The position numbers and the translations under genes are program-made. Below, piece after piece: positions 27,601-38,862 of a DNA stretch of 64,000 bases; position 1 is the first letter of the stretch, and each line of letters begins with the position of its first letter. Source of the stretch: Dipylidium caninum (lineage: Eukaryota > Platyhelminthes > Cestoda > Cyclophyllidea > Dipylidiidae); the NCBI GenBank assembly GCA_017562135.1, contig QEYB01000180.1, positions 62,001-126,000 on the forward strand, written 5' to 3'. The notes below the pieces were generated by a model. The model ran no database searches. It was not told the origin of the DNA and saw only the letters and a list, made by a program, of their open reading frames with translations.

Positions 27601-27788
27601 GAAAGACCGGTCGAGTTGGAGTACCGCAGAACGCCGACAGGCGACACGAAGATACCTGATCCCACGATAACGCCAAATATGATGCTGACGGCCTGTAGTA
27701 TGCCGATCTCTTTCTTCATCTTCACAACCTCTCTCTCGTCCCCATTATTGGAACTCGAGACTTCGATCTGCCAAGACTCACGAGGCAT
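24629..27788 (-). CDS. SLC7-family amino-acid transporter (LAT / permease light chain), right copy
   Basis: Mirror copy of the gene at 17491-20727 with the same ten-exon layout: first exon 27317-27788, second about 27158-27283, third starting at 27043, last 24629-24738. The open frame is complete. By eye the protein differs from the left copy at one position: the codon at the start of exon 3 is CGT here and CAT there (Arg versus His at residue 201). Nearby differences (GGT/GGC, TAC/TAT, GGC/GGT) are silent. Introns differ more, mainly by small indels. The two copies are tail to tail, about 3.9 kb apart. Both look functional at the coding level. Confidence 0.93.
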
Positions 27789-30267
27789 TACAGGACAACA
27801 CAGGTTCTCGCGAGTGCAGTCAGCTTTGTTTTATACTCGGTCCCAGTCGGATGAATCTTGGTAGTTTATACAAACAAACCATTTCTCTTGACTTTGTAAC
27901 CAACATTGTGGTCTTGACTGGAGGATACATGCTAACATTGAAAAAACAATGGCTATTATCTAGGCTAGCAGCCGTCTGACATTATGGGAATAGAAGCGTG
28001 AAAAAATTAACTTGCAGATATTTTACTCGCAATTTTTTTGTTTCCTTTGTGGTACGCCTATACTCATCACAGAGGAGGTTGTAAGATTTAATCTTTCAAC
28101 CACGGGGCGGTAAGGCCGGTCTCACGTACATTGCATGCACGCGAAATCGTTTTCTACTCATCCGTTTGATTTTTATATTTTTTCACTTCGATTTATCTCT
28201 ATGACGTTTTAAATACACCTCTTTGGACCTCAGTTTTATCTAATGCTTGTAGAAATACCATACTTCTTTGGGCCAACGTTGGGTTATTCAACATTTGTTG
28301 TCGTCATAAAACAAAGGCCTTTGTTATTCTTTGCCTTCATTTTCGCATTTCCTTCTCCTTCTATTAGGACGCGTAAATGGGAGGGAAGTGTATTATTCAT
28401 TTGTATTTAGAACTGGTGACTGTTGCTCAGGCATAAATTCACTTCTTGGTTGCTCTGTCAACTCACATTCGCCTACGCATTCCTTATCAAGGTTTTCTTT
28501 TTACCGGTCTCCATCGTCTTCCTTTCGTTCCGGAAAGGAATTATGAAAATTAGCGGCTTGCACCAAGTAGCGCGATATTGCCCAAGCCGAGCCACGAACC
28601 GATTTATCAAAATTCACAAGCAAGCATTCTTCCTACTCAACCGAACTCGAAGCATCGAAGTAGTACAAAACAAACACTTATCCAGTTACTCAAAACACCA
28701 CTTGGTCCGAAACCGCCAAACATGGTATAGGAGGAGGTTTTGGTAGATCTGGATCAGGTGGATACCCTTTTGTTGTAGGTTCACGCCTTTCGTTCGTTAA
28801 AATGTGACTATCCACATGGCAGGGAGAAAAGGCCTTAACTGGTTATAATAGATGAGATGACATTTGCATTAACGCGAAGTTAAACAACTTCTCTGAGGCC
28901 GTGGAGCAGTTTACTTATGTGCCTGAGCATGAGAAACACGCTCTGAAGCGACATAGTCTATTAGGACATTGGATTGGATTCTACTGTGGCGCAAAGTAGT
29001 GTAAAAGTAGCCAAAAGAGCTAATGACTCTTTAGTTTCCTCTATTGGATACGATATGGTTAATAAATTATTTTTACGTGTAATAACTTACAAAAGCTTCC
29101 GAATTGCTACCATAAAGTGGAGAACCAAAGATAATGGATATAGGAGAGGAGTCAAGCTGTATCTGCCAAGCCATAATCTAGCAAGAGCTTAAAGCATCTT
29201 GTAGACAATGCTTCCGAGGACTTACGGAAGAGGGACAAAGAAAGCCCTCCGTCAGTGGTAAGTCATGAAGTATTGTTAAGTGGGATAATAATTTAATGAT
29301 GCCCGCAGAATTTTTCAAAACGCAGGTGGTACACCATGGGCCCTGCTCCAGGACAGAGTTTGGGGAAAGGGGCACCAATGAACCCGTACGTAGTTCTCAG
29401 TCCTGACTGTTCAACTTTGCCTTCTCATTTCCCGAGGTGTCGGGTTGCTAAGACGGACCACACAAGGCGGAATCACCAAAGCAAATTTTTTCACTCTCAA
29501 GACCAGGGGTTAAAGAACCGGGGCATCTGGCTGTCATTTTATGGGGCGTTCGGATCGACAAAGAGGGTGCTTCGCGAGAACTTGTCTCATCCAGCAGCAG
29601 GAAACAACGAGTACAGCACCTATGAGGCTTCAGCGCAATTACATTTGATCTTTGAATGTGATTTTATAACGTCGTGAGGCGTGCCACTCTTCGTTAAACG
29701 TATATGTACCCTCCACCTCACGTAAGTGCGTAAAAATATTTGCGCCTGTCTCGATGTCCTTTGATTCACCAAACCTTCGACTGTTTGTAAACTAAACTGT
29801 ACACGAGAAGCATTACTAAAATCAATTTATACGGGGCGTCTTTAAGAAAGCACTTCCTCCATGCAACAATTTTCCCGTTAAAGAGTTTCGCTGCACCGAT
29901 ATTCACACGAATATTTGCTTACTCTAATAAAAGTCCCAAATGACAGTTTCTTTTATTTAAATGAATCACTTCGTTGAACTTACGTTGTTCACCCTTCCAA
30001 CCGTTTCAGCCAATTCGCTGCTTGCTCTTGTTGTACTCACTGCACTCTTTAATAATTTCCCTATTCACCTTCGTAAAACTGAACGTGTTCGACATATTAC
30101 GTGCTGTCATTTAAGTGATGCTTTGCCGATTTAGCTTCCTTTTATCCCCTTATATCAACCAACACGGAAATTGTAACTCTCAATTTTCTACCAGCCTTTG
30201 CCGTTTTGTATTGCTTACATGTTTTCAAATGCAATTTTGTTTTCGGTAACTAGGTTCCACTTCTTAG
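27789..30267. other. Divergent 5' region between SLC7 and ZDHHC (right arm)
   Basis: Mirror of 15000-17490. The same codon-like stretches occur on the plus strand: about 28540-28780, 28865-28985 and 29190-29270. Length differences outside these stretches are frequent, and the open frames near 29336-29677 and 15608-15919 diverge by frameshifts between arms. No family was recognised; the interval probably holds promoters for both genes. Confidence 0.35.
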
Positions 30268-33200
30268 AAAACGAAGGATCAATGGGTGGTCCTGCCCAAT
30301 ATCTTCTACTTCTTGTTTCTTTTGGTTTCTTCTTCTGTTGTTACTGATGAATTATTATGCGACGAAGTGGATTAATATCGACTTTGGTTGGAAGTTTTCA
30401 TTTTCGCTTGTGAGTGATTTCCAATGTTCCCTACCCAGGTTTTCGTTTTTTCTTTAATCTTCGCCACGTACAAATTTCTCTGACTTTCTGTGTTGACGTC
30501 TGTGATTAGCACTAAACAGATTACGCTACTATTCTGCTTCCTCCTAACTAATCAGACTTCTTCCACTTCATAGTCGTCTTCCCATTTATTTGGGATAGCG
30601 CGAAACTTACTTGATTTATCTGATGCAGCTTCCGCCGACACCCTTCCTTTTTCCTCTTTTAACATCTGAGACGCATTCCTAATCTTATGCAACCCATAAC
30701 CAAACTGTCATATATAGTCTAACCTAAGACATTCCACGAGTGAAATCATCGTTATTGAAATAACCAACTATATCACCTTCACCTCTCACATCAACTGTTT
30801 ACATATGTAATTTGTTTTAAGAGTTTTAAAAGTCTAAGAGTTTGGCTCTTTCATTCTTTCAAGTCCGTTGGTGCTTTGCACTTGGTTACTTTCCTTCTGG
30901 CTGTGATAACAACCACTGTCGACCCTGCCGAGCGTGTTTTTGTTAATACGGCACTCAAATGAAATTTTGCCTGAATTCGACCAAACACAACATCAAACAC
31001 GTAATCGAGAACTACTACTGTAACATTTGCGAAATAAAAGTGTGAGTTCTTGCTAAATTCGCCCATTACTATCGTGCTCATTTCGCTCTCCATGAGATCA
31101 CACGTTCCAACCTTGGCGCCCTGTGCTATCATCTACTGAAGGCGCTTTTACAGAAGCCTCCTCCCTCCGACGAGAATGAGATAATGCTACCATTAAATTT
31201 TTAGACACTCTATATTTATGCCATTGGTATTCACTTTATCTCATAACAGCAGGTATAATTGCGATAGTAAGCCTCAAAGTTGATGAGAGCGCTTCATCGG
31301 ACCTCTTTGTCTTAGCGATCAAAATGACTTACGTTGCACGACTCACTCCTAAAGCACTGTTTATAGAGGGACCCTCCAAAACCGAATCCCCCTCTCTGTC
31401 GCTTGTCTAATGCATGTGCTCCTGATTTCAATTTCGATTTTCCTCCCCCTTTCTCTAGCACCGACCGAAGGACAAAAACATTGTAAAATATGTAACAAAT
31501 GCGTTTTGAATTTCGACCATCACTGCCGCTGGCTCAATACATGTGTTGGATCGAGAAATTACCGGTAAATGCGTTAACATTCAGGTATTTGCTCATCTGT
31601 TATTGTAGCATAGGCAGGTTCATCCTATTCCACTCATTAGTACGATAAGCGTTTGCAATTTATTTTAAAGTAGGCGCAAAAGAGTAGTCTGGTTTCGCGA
31701 TTATCCTCTGGTCTTCCATTTTTCTCACCTCAACCTCCTTGATTCATTTTATTCCTTTTGCTATCCCAGTGGACATTCACAAGCCATTAGTAGTTTTTTG
31801 GCTCAGCTGTAGTGTTTATTGTCTACATCTATCATTTAATTTTCCTCGACACATTTTTATCTGTAAAATCAGCAACGGAACTCATTACTTGTTGAACTTC
31901 TCCCTGGGTTGGCTATTGGTCTTTAATTGGAGGCATTTAAGATAATCAAATACAAGATTGATATTGCGGCTCAATTCGCGCACCAAAAATCTGCTGATCA
32001 CTGCTTGAACATTCCAGAACGTCATTCTTTTTTGACGAAAATCAGGGTAGTAATGAGTCTTTTTTTTTAAAATCGGTTGCGCATTAGTTGCGTTGTTCGC
32101 ACGACGGCCTCTGTATGTGGTGGCACATACGTCAAATGAAGCATAATCTGTCTAGGAACGGACACCCATTACGCTGTCATCATTTCTAGACAATCCTCTC
32201 TCACATTTCAGCTACTTCATCGGATCCGTCTGGTTAGGTGGCATAAGTCTCATCATATCCATCTGCGTCTCGATCGCCGTATTCGTCAACGGTCTTCAGG
32301 AAAGTAATGGTAAATCCTAACCTTTGCTCTACCTTCGAATCTCTACAAATCCCACCGGATTAGGGTCCAAGCATTATTGCTTCGACACTTTCCCTTTGAC
32401 GAATTTAAACCAACATTGTTTGCTTGGCTGCCTCTTGAACCCGTGCATAAGAAACTTACCTACGAAAACACGTGTAAATGCATCATTTATAAAGTGAAAC
32501 TCGTTCAGGTAGGCTTTGTAACTAAGCTTTTCATATCAGATTGCAGCAAACCCATGCCAGCTCCCATAACAATTCATACCAATTGTTCCATTTATTGCTT
32601 ATTACCTATTAAACTTTGCAGGCTGATTGCATTTCATTATTTCATCGTCTAGCCCGTAATTTAATTTAGGTCAAAATCCGCGGATGGGGTACATGTTCAG
32701 CTTTCAATTGCCCATAATGACCATCGTTGTCTGGGCTGGCGTATCAGGTCTGAGTGAACTTATCATCCTGACACTCCTTCTCCATTTAACGTGTTTCCAT
32801 ACGTACCTCGGTGAGTAAAAGTGGGGAACAAGATGGGCTAGCGCCTGATATCGTCTCCTGTCGGTCTCACATAAATAAACACTTGCATATCCATTAGACG
32901 TTAAGCGCATAACAGTATACAACTCGGCGGCTACGTTTAACCGAGTAGTACTTAAAAATATCCCGCCGAGATTATATATGATAAAGGTAACCGGAACGAT
33001 GTAGTCACCACGAAACGTCTAACTAAAGCCACATTAATCGTGGAGACTACAAACAAACAACGACCTTGATCTATGGCCACCCGTTAGCAGAAGTGGGGAA
33101 CCAAGATACGGCGACACACGAGCCCGCTATGCTAACGGGAAACAAACCATCATACGATCTTGCAATTTCCTAATCTAAACTAGCAGTGGAAGCAAATGTG

Positions 33201-33414
33201 ACGATTGCGTGTAGTGCAGGAACTTTCCGTGATAGCCTACAGAGGGTTGACCACATACGAGTACACGCTGTGGCGGCGCCAATTAACTCTGGAGCAAAAC
33301 AGAAGGAAAGAAACACGAAGAAGAGAGCCACGAAGAAGAGAGCCACGAATAGGGCCGATGTGCCATGCAGCCAAAGTACACCCTGCTACTGATCCTCACC
33401 AAGGAATGGAATAA
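30268..33414 (+). CDS. ZDHHC1/11-like palmitoyltransferase with frameshifted 5' exons (right copy)
   Basis: Six exons: 30268-30409, 30864-31041, 31459-31564 (DHHC exon), 32212-32309, 32670-32810 and 33215-33414 or beyond. The last three lie outside the repeat. They encode [20 protein letters not shown], a second pair of membrane spans ending [12 protein letters not shown], and [13 protein letters not shown] with the conserved TTYEY motif. Phases agree across all junctions. Compared with the left copy, exon 2 has two extra bases (gttttt for gtttt; catcaaacacg for catcaacacg) and the DHHC exon has one (five A for four A before the HC of KHC). The first shift leads to a stop shortly after VDPAERV, and the DHHC exon also stops. 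As written the gene cannot make a full enzyme. All three changes are single-base gains, two of them clearly in homopolymer runs, so assembly error is a real alternative to decay. The C-terminal end is uncertain. Confidence 0.8.
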
Positions 33415-33894
33415 ATTCAAGAAAAGGTAACTATGAATACAACAACAGACTATTCCGAGTCAGAAACATAGAGAACCATTAAGTAAAACGCACAATAGGT
33501 TTATGAACAAAACTCAAGAATAGAGAAAGCGTGCCAAGACTTTACACAAAGATAAAAATTTGAATATAAAGAGGTTACACCCGAAGTCATGTCTAAGGAA
33601 GTTAGAAAGAGCCTATACTGCGTATCCAACATTGTAAAAAATCATTTACCATTTTTGTCTTAGGTTCGCTGAATCAATCGAGCAGCACAGCAATATATCC
33701 CCCAAAATCAAAGACATGAATGCAGATCTATACCTTATTAACGCCTCCGACGGTAATTAGAAATTAAACCAATGAACATAACTTAAAACGTCAAAAATGA
33801 CACTTGTCAAACCCACTACACCATCAACCGATATAAGGGAAACTAACAATATCCAACAGCTTAAATAAAGGTAATATACCTTCGTGCAATCTTC

Positions 33895-33900
33895 TTTATT
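33895..33900 (-). terminator. Polyadenylation signal AATAAA touching the RPS3A stop codon
   Basis: On the minus strand the sequence reads GTTTGAATAAAG. The last base of the TGA stop (33900-33902) is the first A of AATAAA. Cleavage usually falls 10-30 nt further on, so the 3' UTR would be extremely short. It is the only canonical signal I noted close to this stop. Confidence 0.6.
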
Positions 33901-34774
33901 CAAACAGCATTAACAATTGGGGGTTCATAATGGTCGGGACGCACTACACCCTCACCGAAATCATTCGTTTTCCCCTCGCCATGGAGTTCCATCAATCGGC
34001 CAACTTTAAGAAAAAATAATAATAGGCGACTCTTACGGTCAAGCTTAGGTTTCTTCAAAACCTTTACCTTACGAACAAGGGCCCCACTAAGGGGGAAAAT
34101 AGAAGAGGCCTCGTTCATGGCATCTTGCCCGATCGAATCGGGTATACTAAGTAGAAATTAGAGGGGATACACTTACAGCTTTTGGACAACAGACTTTAAA
34201 TCACACCGAGATACTTCGCGCTGAACGACTTCAACAATCTTAGCTCGGAGCTTTTTTATGCGCGTCGTCTGCGCGTAGGCATGTGATTTTTGGTCTTCTT
34301 GTTTTTTTGTGAAAGCAATGACGAAAAACCGAAGCATGTACCCATCTGTAGTTTTAACATCAACGTGAGCCTCGATGGTAGATTGCCATTTAAGGACCAT
34401 TCCACAAAGCTTATCGCGAGTAAGATCCATGCCGTGAAAATTGGTTAGGCAATAACGACCCTGCACGTCTTCCACTTGTAACTTAAATTTCCGAAATATA
34501 TCTTGCGTTTTTTCATTCAAGTCTCCGAGACTCAATTGTATAACGCGACCCTTCAGACCTTCACTAGCGATTTTAGTGCCTTGTGTACGTGTGATCAGTG
34601 TGCGAGCACAGGTCCGATTAGTAAACATTGAAGGAGCTCTTATCTCATACCACTCCTTTTTTGCAAAAGGATCTGTCCTGAAATTGTCATAATTAAGCTC
34701 TGCAAAATAACATACGCTCTCTTTTTTCCTCCCTTTTTGGGGCCTTTTTGCGTTTGCTGCTTGGGCGGAGCCAT
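33900..34774 (-). CDS. RPS3A: 40S ribosomal protein S3a (eS1)
   Basis: Component of the small ribosomal subunit. Four exons: 34716-34774, 34177-34677, 34037-34146 and 33900-34003, giving 257 residues (vertebrate protein 264). The start reads [19 protein letters not shown]. After a 38-nt intron it continues [18 protein letters not shown], then [74 protein letters not shown] and MELHGEG. The introns are 38, 30 and 33 nt. A longer uninterrupted open frame runs through the first intron in another phase but gives an unrelated N-terminus, so the spliced model is preferred. Head to head with MINDY3; tail to tail with the ZDHHC gene. Confidence 0.97.
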
Positions 34775-35650
34775 GATAAAGAGCACGCTTCACGAGCTTT
34801 CAAGTGACGCACTACTGTAAACTAAAACGCAGCCTCAAAAACCGGCCTGTATAATTAACAAGAAATGTAGATAATTCTTCTTTATTTGTTGTCAACAACA
34901 ACCAGGGTTCCAAAACACCAAATTGATGATTAGAAAGACAACGATTCGTGACACGCTGTTGTATTCGATGATCATTATTATCTTATGTTATCAATCAGGG
35001 CAGTGGTTTATCGTTTTGCGAAACTATGCAATTATGAACGTAGCGCCTCTAAAGACAAAAATAGTCTTTTTATATTTCTTTATCTTTTGCATTTGAATGA
35101 ATTGATATCTAGTTTATTGATTGTTAACACACGTGAAACATATTGACCATTGCGCAAATGCCGATGACGTATGAAATCTTGACCTTAAGTGAAAACAGTT
35201 TTTCCTTCCATAGCCTATGTTCTAGTTCCAAATCGCCCCGACTTACTCTATCCATTTTATAATGAACGTGTTTTGCGCTTGTATGCGTTTGACGCCCTTC
35301 TGAATAATCGTCCCATGTTTCACGAATTACTAATACACGTGTCCTGATAATTTTTATAGGTGCCGATTGTTTTCCTCAACATCATTCTCTAGCAAGTTTT
35401 CTTTGTGATCTTATTTTAATATATCCATCATTCGGTAAGTTTTTCATCTAGACCCTAAGGCGTGGTTTTATCCGTTTAAAGGATTCCTAATTTCGTTAGG
35501 TGAAGTGATTAATTGCCATGTATCCATTCTTTACTACTTAACGAATTATATAATCCGTGTGTCCTTGAGCGACTCATTCCTATAAATCCATTGGGTTTCA
35601 CCTAAACCATTAACCTATGGGCTTATAATGTTGGCTTCCAATTGGTGTTC
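34775..35650. promoter_or_regulatory. Head-to-head promoter interval RPS3A / MINDY3
   Basis: 876 bp between the start codons of two divergently transcribed genes; it must hold both core promoters. AT-rich, with no TATA box or named motif that I would defend. No open frame of note. Calling it bidirectional is inference from gene layout. Confidence 0.45.
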
Positions 35651-38088
35651 ATGCCGTGGGGCGTCTCGGACGTTAATTTGCTCGTCTGGGGCCCTTCGGA
35701 GCCATCAAATGAGAACTTCGGGCGTTGGTGTCAAGGTTTTTATGATTTTGGGATCAAAAATCTATTTCAGGCTTTCAATTTAGTGAATACGAAAAAACAG
35801 CACTTCTCCAAAGAACCAGCGGCCCTTGTGCTATAATCGCTGCTGTTCAGGCCGGAATTTTGCGTCAAATTCTTTTTACGTCAGCTCGTCCTATTCCGGT
35901 CAACTCCAGTATTTCTGTTTCGATGAAATATACTTTTAGATTTAAGCAACTTTGAACTTCTAACTAATGCCTTGTTGGAAATTTTTATTACTGTGTCCGC
36001 CCATCCGAATCAGTCAAATTATGCTATTTTTCACTGGGATGCATCAGATACAAGTGTTGAACCGTCTGAGGGTTTGAAAATTTTCAAAAATCTCACTACT
36101 AGAAATGTTACCAATAGAATCGAATTTTCAACGCTTTGTCTCAGGGCTGAGGTATTTTTTCGAGTTATAACACTGATATTTCCTGTGACCTATTATCTTC
36201 AAAGTGATAATTGTTCTTATTTTCTGTTCTCAGATTCACTGTTTTTTGTCGTAAGTCGTGCGAAATGATTATACGATTTAAAGATAACCACAAATTCTCG
36301 ACTTTTAATTTAGCCTAACATCTGTTGATAATACGGAGGACTTACATGCGCTGATACTCTCCCTTATCTCTGACTTCGGATCGGAATTTGGTATTTTGTG
36401 CTTTCTTTATTCCGTTCTGGTGACCCATGGGCTGGATAATGTTAAAAATGGGATGGTTGGCGAAACTGAAACTCTAATTGATTCTAATTTTGGCAACGCC
36501 AGTCAATGTCTTCTAAATCTCCTTCTTACTGGACAGTCTTCTCCATATCTTTTTGACGGTCGCCGTGATCTCTCCGGCTTTTGTAGGTTTATACTTCCCG
36601 TTATTAATTATCCCGTTCTATAATCCAAGCTTTGCGTTAGAGTAGTTCTTGATTTACCCGTGCATTTTCTGCCATTTCGTATTTTATGAACATTTTCAAA
36701 CTCTTGTTTCAAGGACAGTAATTCTTTACCATCAGGTATGCAGGGGATTACAAAGCAACCAAAAACGGGTTTTTTAACAATCATGGAATCGCTCCGTTAT
36801 TGTGAAGTCGGTTGGTTTTTAAAAAATCCGTCAACACCCATTTGGATTATCGGATCTGAAAGTCATTTCACCGTGTTGGCGTCTCCATGCCTTGAACTCG
36901 TGAGTGTTGATCAAACCGCTTCGCTTCTCAATTCAGGGCAGACGAGCAGTACCTTGGGCATCAAAAGCCAGTTTATTGCTTGCGGAACGCGAATTCGAAA
37001 ATCTCTGTGAAAGTTCTGACGCCGGGTTTCTGACCTATGAGAAATTCGAAGAACTCCTACGGCGATTGAATCTGCCTAATGACAATGCAAGGTGATATCG
37101 CTGCTTATTCTCGTAACGGTGTTTTCACCACCCTTAATGTATGCTGTTGAATTTTCCCTTAGGCTGCCAATTCCGCTTACCTTATGCATCATAGTCCCTC
37201 CCATCCTCGCATTCTCTTCAGATTTCTTCTATTATATCAGTCCGAGTTTTAAAAACTTTTGGTCTTCTAACGTAAAGTACGACTTATTCAGACACCGGAT
37301 TTTTTGTCGGTGTTTAAGCTTCAAGACTTGATCCACTCTTATTACTCTGAATTCTATTTTTATTAAGGCACTTTATAATGCTACGTTTCGTTGTGAAAGA
37401 CATGCGCTTTGTTTGTTGGAATCAGTTGAGAATCGGATGGAGTTAAATTTATGAATTTTAAATGAAACTTCCGCAACTACCGTTTTTAACTGTGAAACAA
37501 ATTTTCCTAAAACCAAATTGACCTATTGCCTTTAAAAGCTTGGGTTTTTCCTGTAATTTATCGATGTTTATTTGTCCAAATCATATCATTGAAATTGCTA
37601 TATTTATGCTGGATATATCCCTACTTTGAATGGTGTTAGACAATTCTTAAATACTAAATGTAAAACTTTTGTCACCCAATCGAACAGCATTCATCTGGCC
37701 AAATCAACCATGGACCCGGACGGCATGCAAATAATACTACGCAATTCGTTTTTCGACTACTACTATCGCGAAGAAATAAAGCGCCGAGGCGATATCACAT
37801 CTGAATTTCAAGTCTTGCACTTCAATGGTTTATCCGTTGGCCAACCTCGCGACAAGGTAAATTTTAGGTTTGCCTACTTTTATAAGTGATTTAATCACTT
37901 TAGTTGATGTAAGATCAATTGCAACATCTCTTCTCGAACAGGTCACGTATAGTTATGGAGTTGCCAAAATCGTCGACCCCTTGGAGGAGTGTCCGCCTAA
38001 ATCAACTGCCTTGAATCGCTGTCTCCGTACTAAGTGGCCGACGATCCAGGTTACCTGGGAAGATGGAATTGAACCGGCTATCGAGTGA
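35651..38088 (+). CDS. MINDY3: MINDY3 (FAM188A/CARP) K48-ubiquitin deubiquitinase
   Basis: MINDY enzymes are cysteine proteases that trim long K48-linked ubiquitin chains. Nine exons join in phase to 451 residues (human 445): 35651-35735, 35771-35908, 35940-36151, 36234-36250, 36314-36582, 36736-36899, 36937-37091, 37688-37856 and 37942-38088. Diagnostic segments: NLLVWGPSEPS, WCQGFQFSEYEKTALLQR, then SGPCAIIAAVQAGILRQILF with the catalytic cysteine codon at 35827-35829; FGILCFLYSVLVTHGLDN; CLLNLLLTGQSSPYLFDG; KTGFLTIMESLRYCEVG; PIWIIGSESHFTV with the catalytic histidine; an EF-hand-like DAGFLTYEKFEELLRRL; STMDPDGMQIIL; and NRCLRTKWPTIQVTW. Introns 1, 2 and 6 are 35, 31 and 37 nt, and exon 4 is a 17-nt microexon. 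The start is the first ATG in frame. Confidence 0.95.
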
Positions 38089-38862
38089 CTTATCGCATTC
38101 CATTCAAATCGCCACAGTGCCTGATCCTCCTTGTTCTTTCGTTTCAATTCCCAATACCTTCATTTCTGATGCTAGAAATGTTTCAATTCTTAACTCCACT
38201 GTTCTTGTGCTTCCGCCTTTCTTCGTTTATAACCCTTTACGAAGCACCGTTCTAACGCAAACTACCCGTCGGACATGTCTAAGTATTATCTAGTTTGCCC
38301 TATTCGTTAGTCTTCTACTCCCTAATTTACCTTAATTTTGCATTAGAAATGTCCGCCCCTGTAGCTGTAGTGTCTATGATCTGTATAGATGCTTATCAAA
38401 CTGGATCCGATTTTTCCTAATCGGTTTTAGTGTCTTACACCAGAATTTCCACGGTTTTGATCACTTTTATGGAGTTTTTAGGCATTAAAAATATTTTTTG
38501 AGTCGTTGCACTCTATTCTATGGATGTTATTAGAGAAATAATATGTTATGGCGAAGCATTTCCGAATGTCAACATCTTTAAACCGCTTTTTAGCTGATTG
38601 GGGATTGTATATAGTTATTTGGAACATTTATCAGCTTTCATCTCTATCATCAACTGTTATCCAAATTAAAAGTTGGTTTAAGAGTGCCTAGGAAAAGTAG
38701 CACATTACCGTTGGTAGAACTCAGGAGATGGAGTTGACATTTAGGGACGCTCATTGTAAATTTTGCTTCGAATCAGTAGAAGGTTCGCAGCGTCAATAAA
38801 CGAAATATCGATCCGGCGGAATGTCAGTGTGTTCGACACTGAAACACTGAAGGTTTGGGTAT
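38089..38862. other. Convergent intergenic interval MINDY3 / CD36-family gene
   Basis: AT-rich DNA between two converging genes (stop codons at 38088 plus and 38863 minus). It should contain both 3' UTRs. No gene, repeat or RNA recognised. Confidence 0.5.

Larger units (their letters stand above)
22889..31711 (-). repeat. Right arm of the large inverted duplication
   Basis: Reverse-complement partner of 13590-22504. It differs by indels: for example an 8-nt insertion near 22924, and a shorter version of the segment opposite 22005-22040. It includes the second SLC7 copy and the second set of ZDHHC 5' exons. Its outer end at about 31711 lies inside an intron of the ZDHHC gene, whose later exons follow directly in unique DNA. 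That makes this arm look like the original location and the left arm the inserted copy. Confidence 0.95.

Noticed and set aside
34173..34793. Uninterrupted 206-codon frame as a single-exon RPS3A start
   Set aside because: Its first about 35 residues do not match the family. Splicing out 38 nt gives [19 protein letters not shown], which fits ribosomal S3a.
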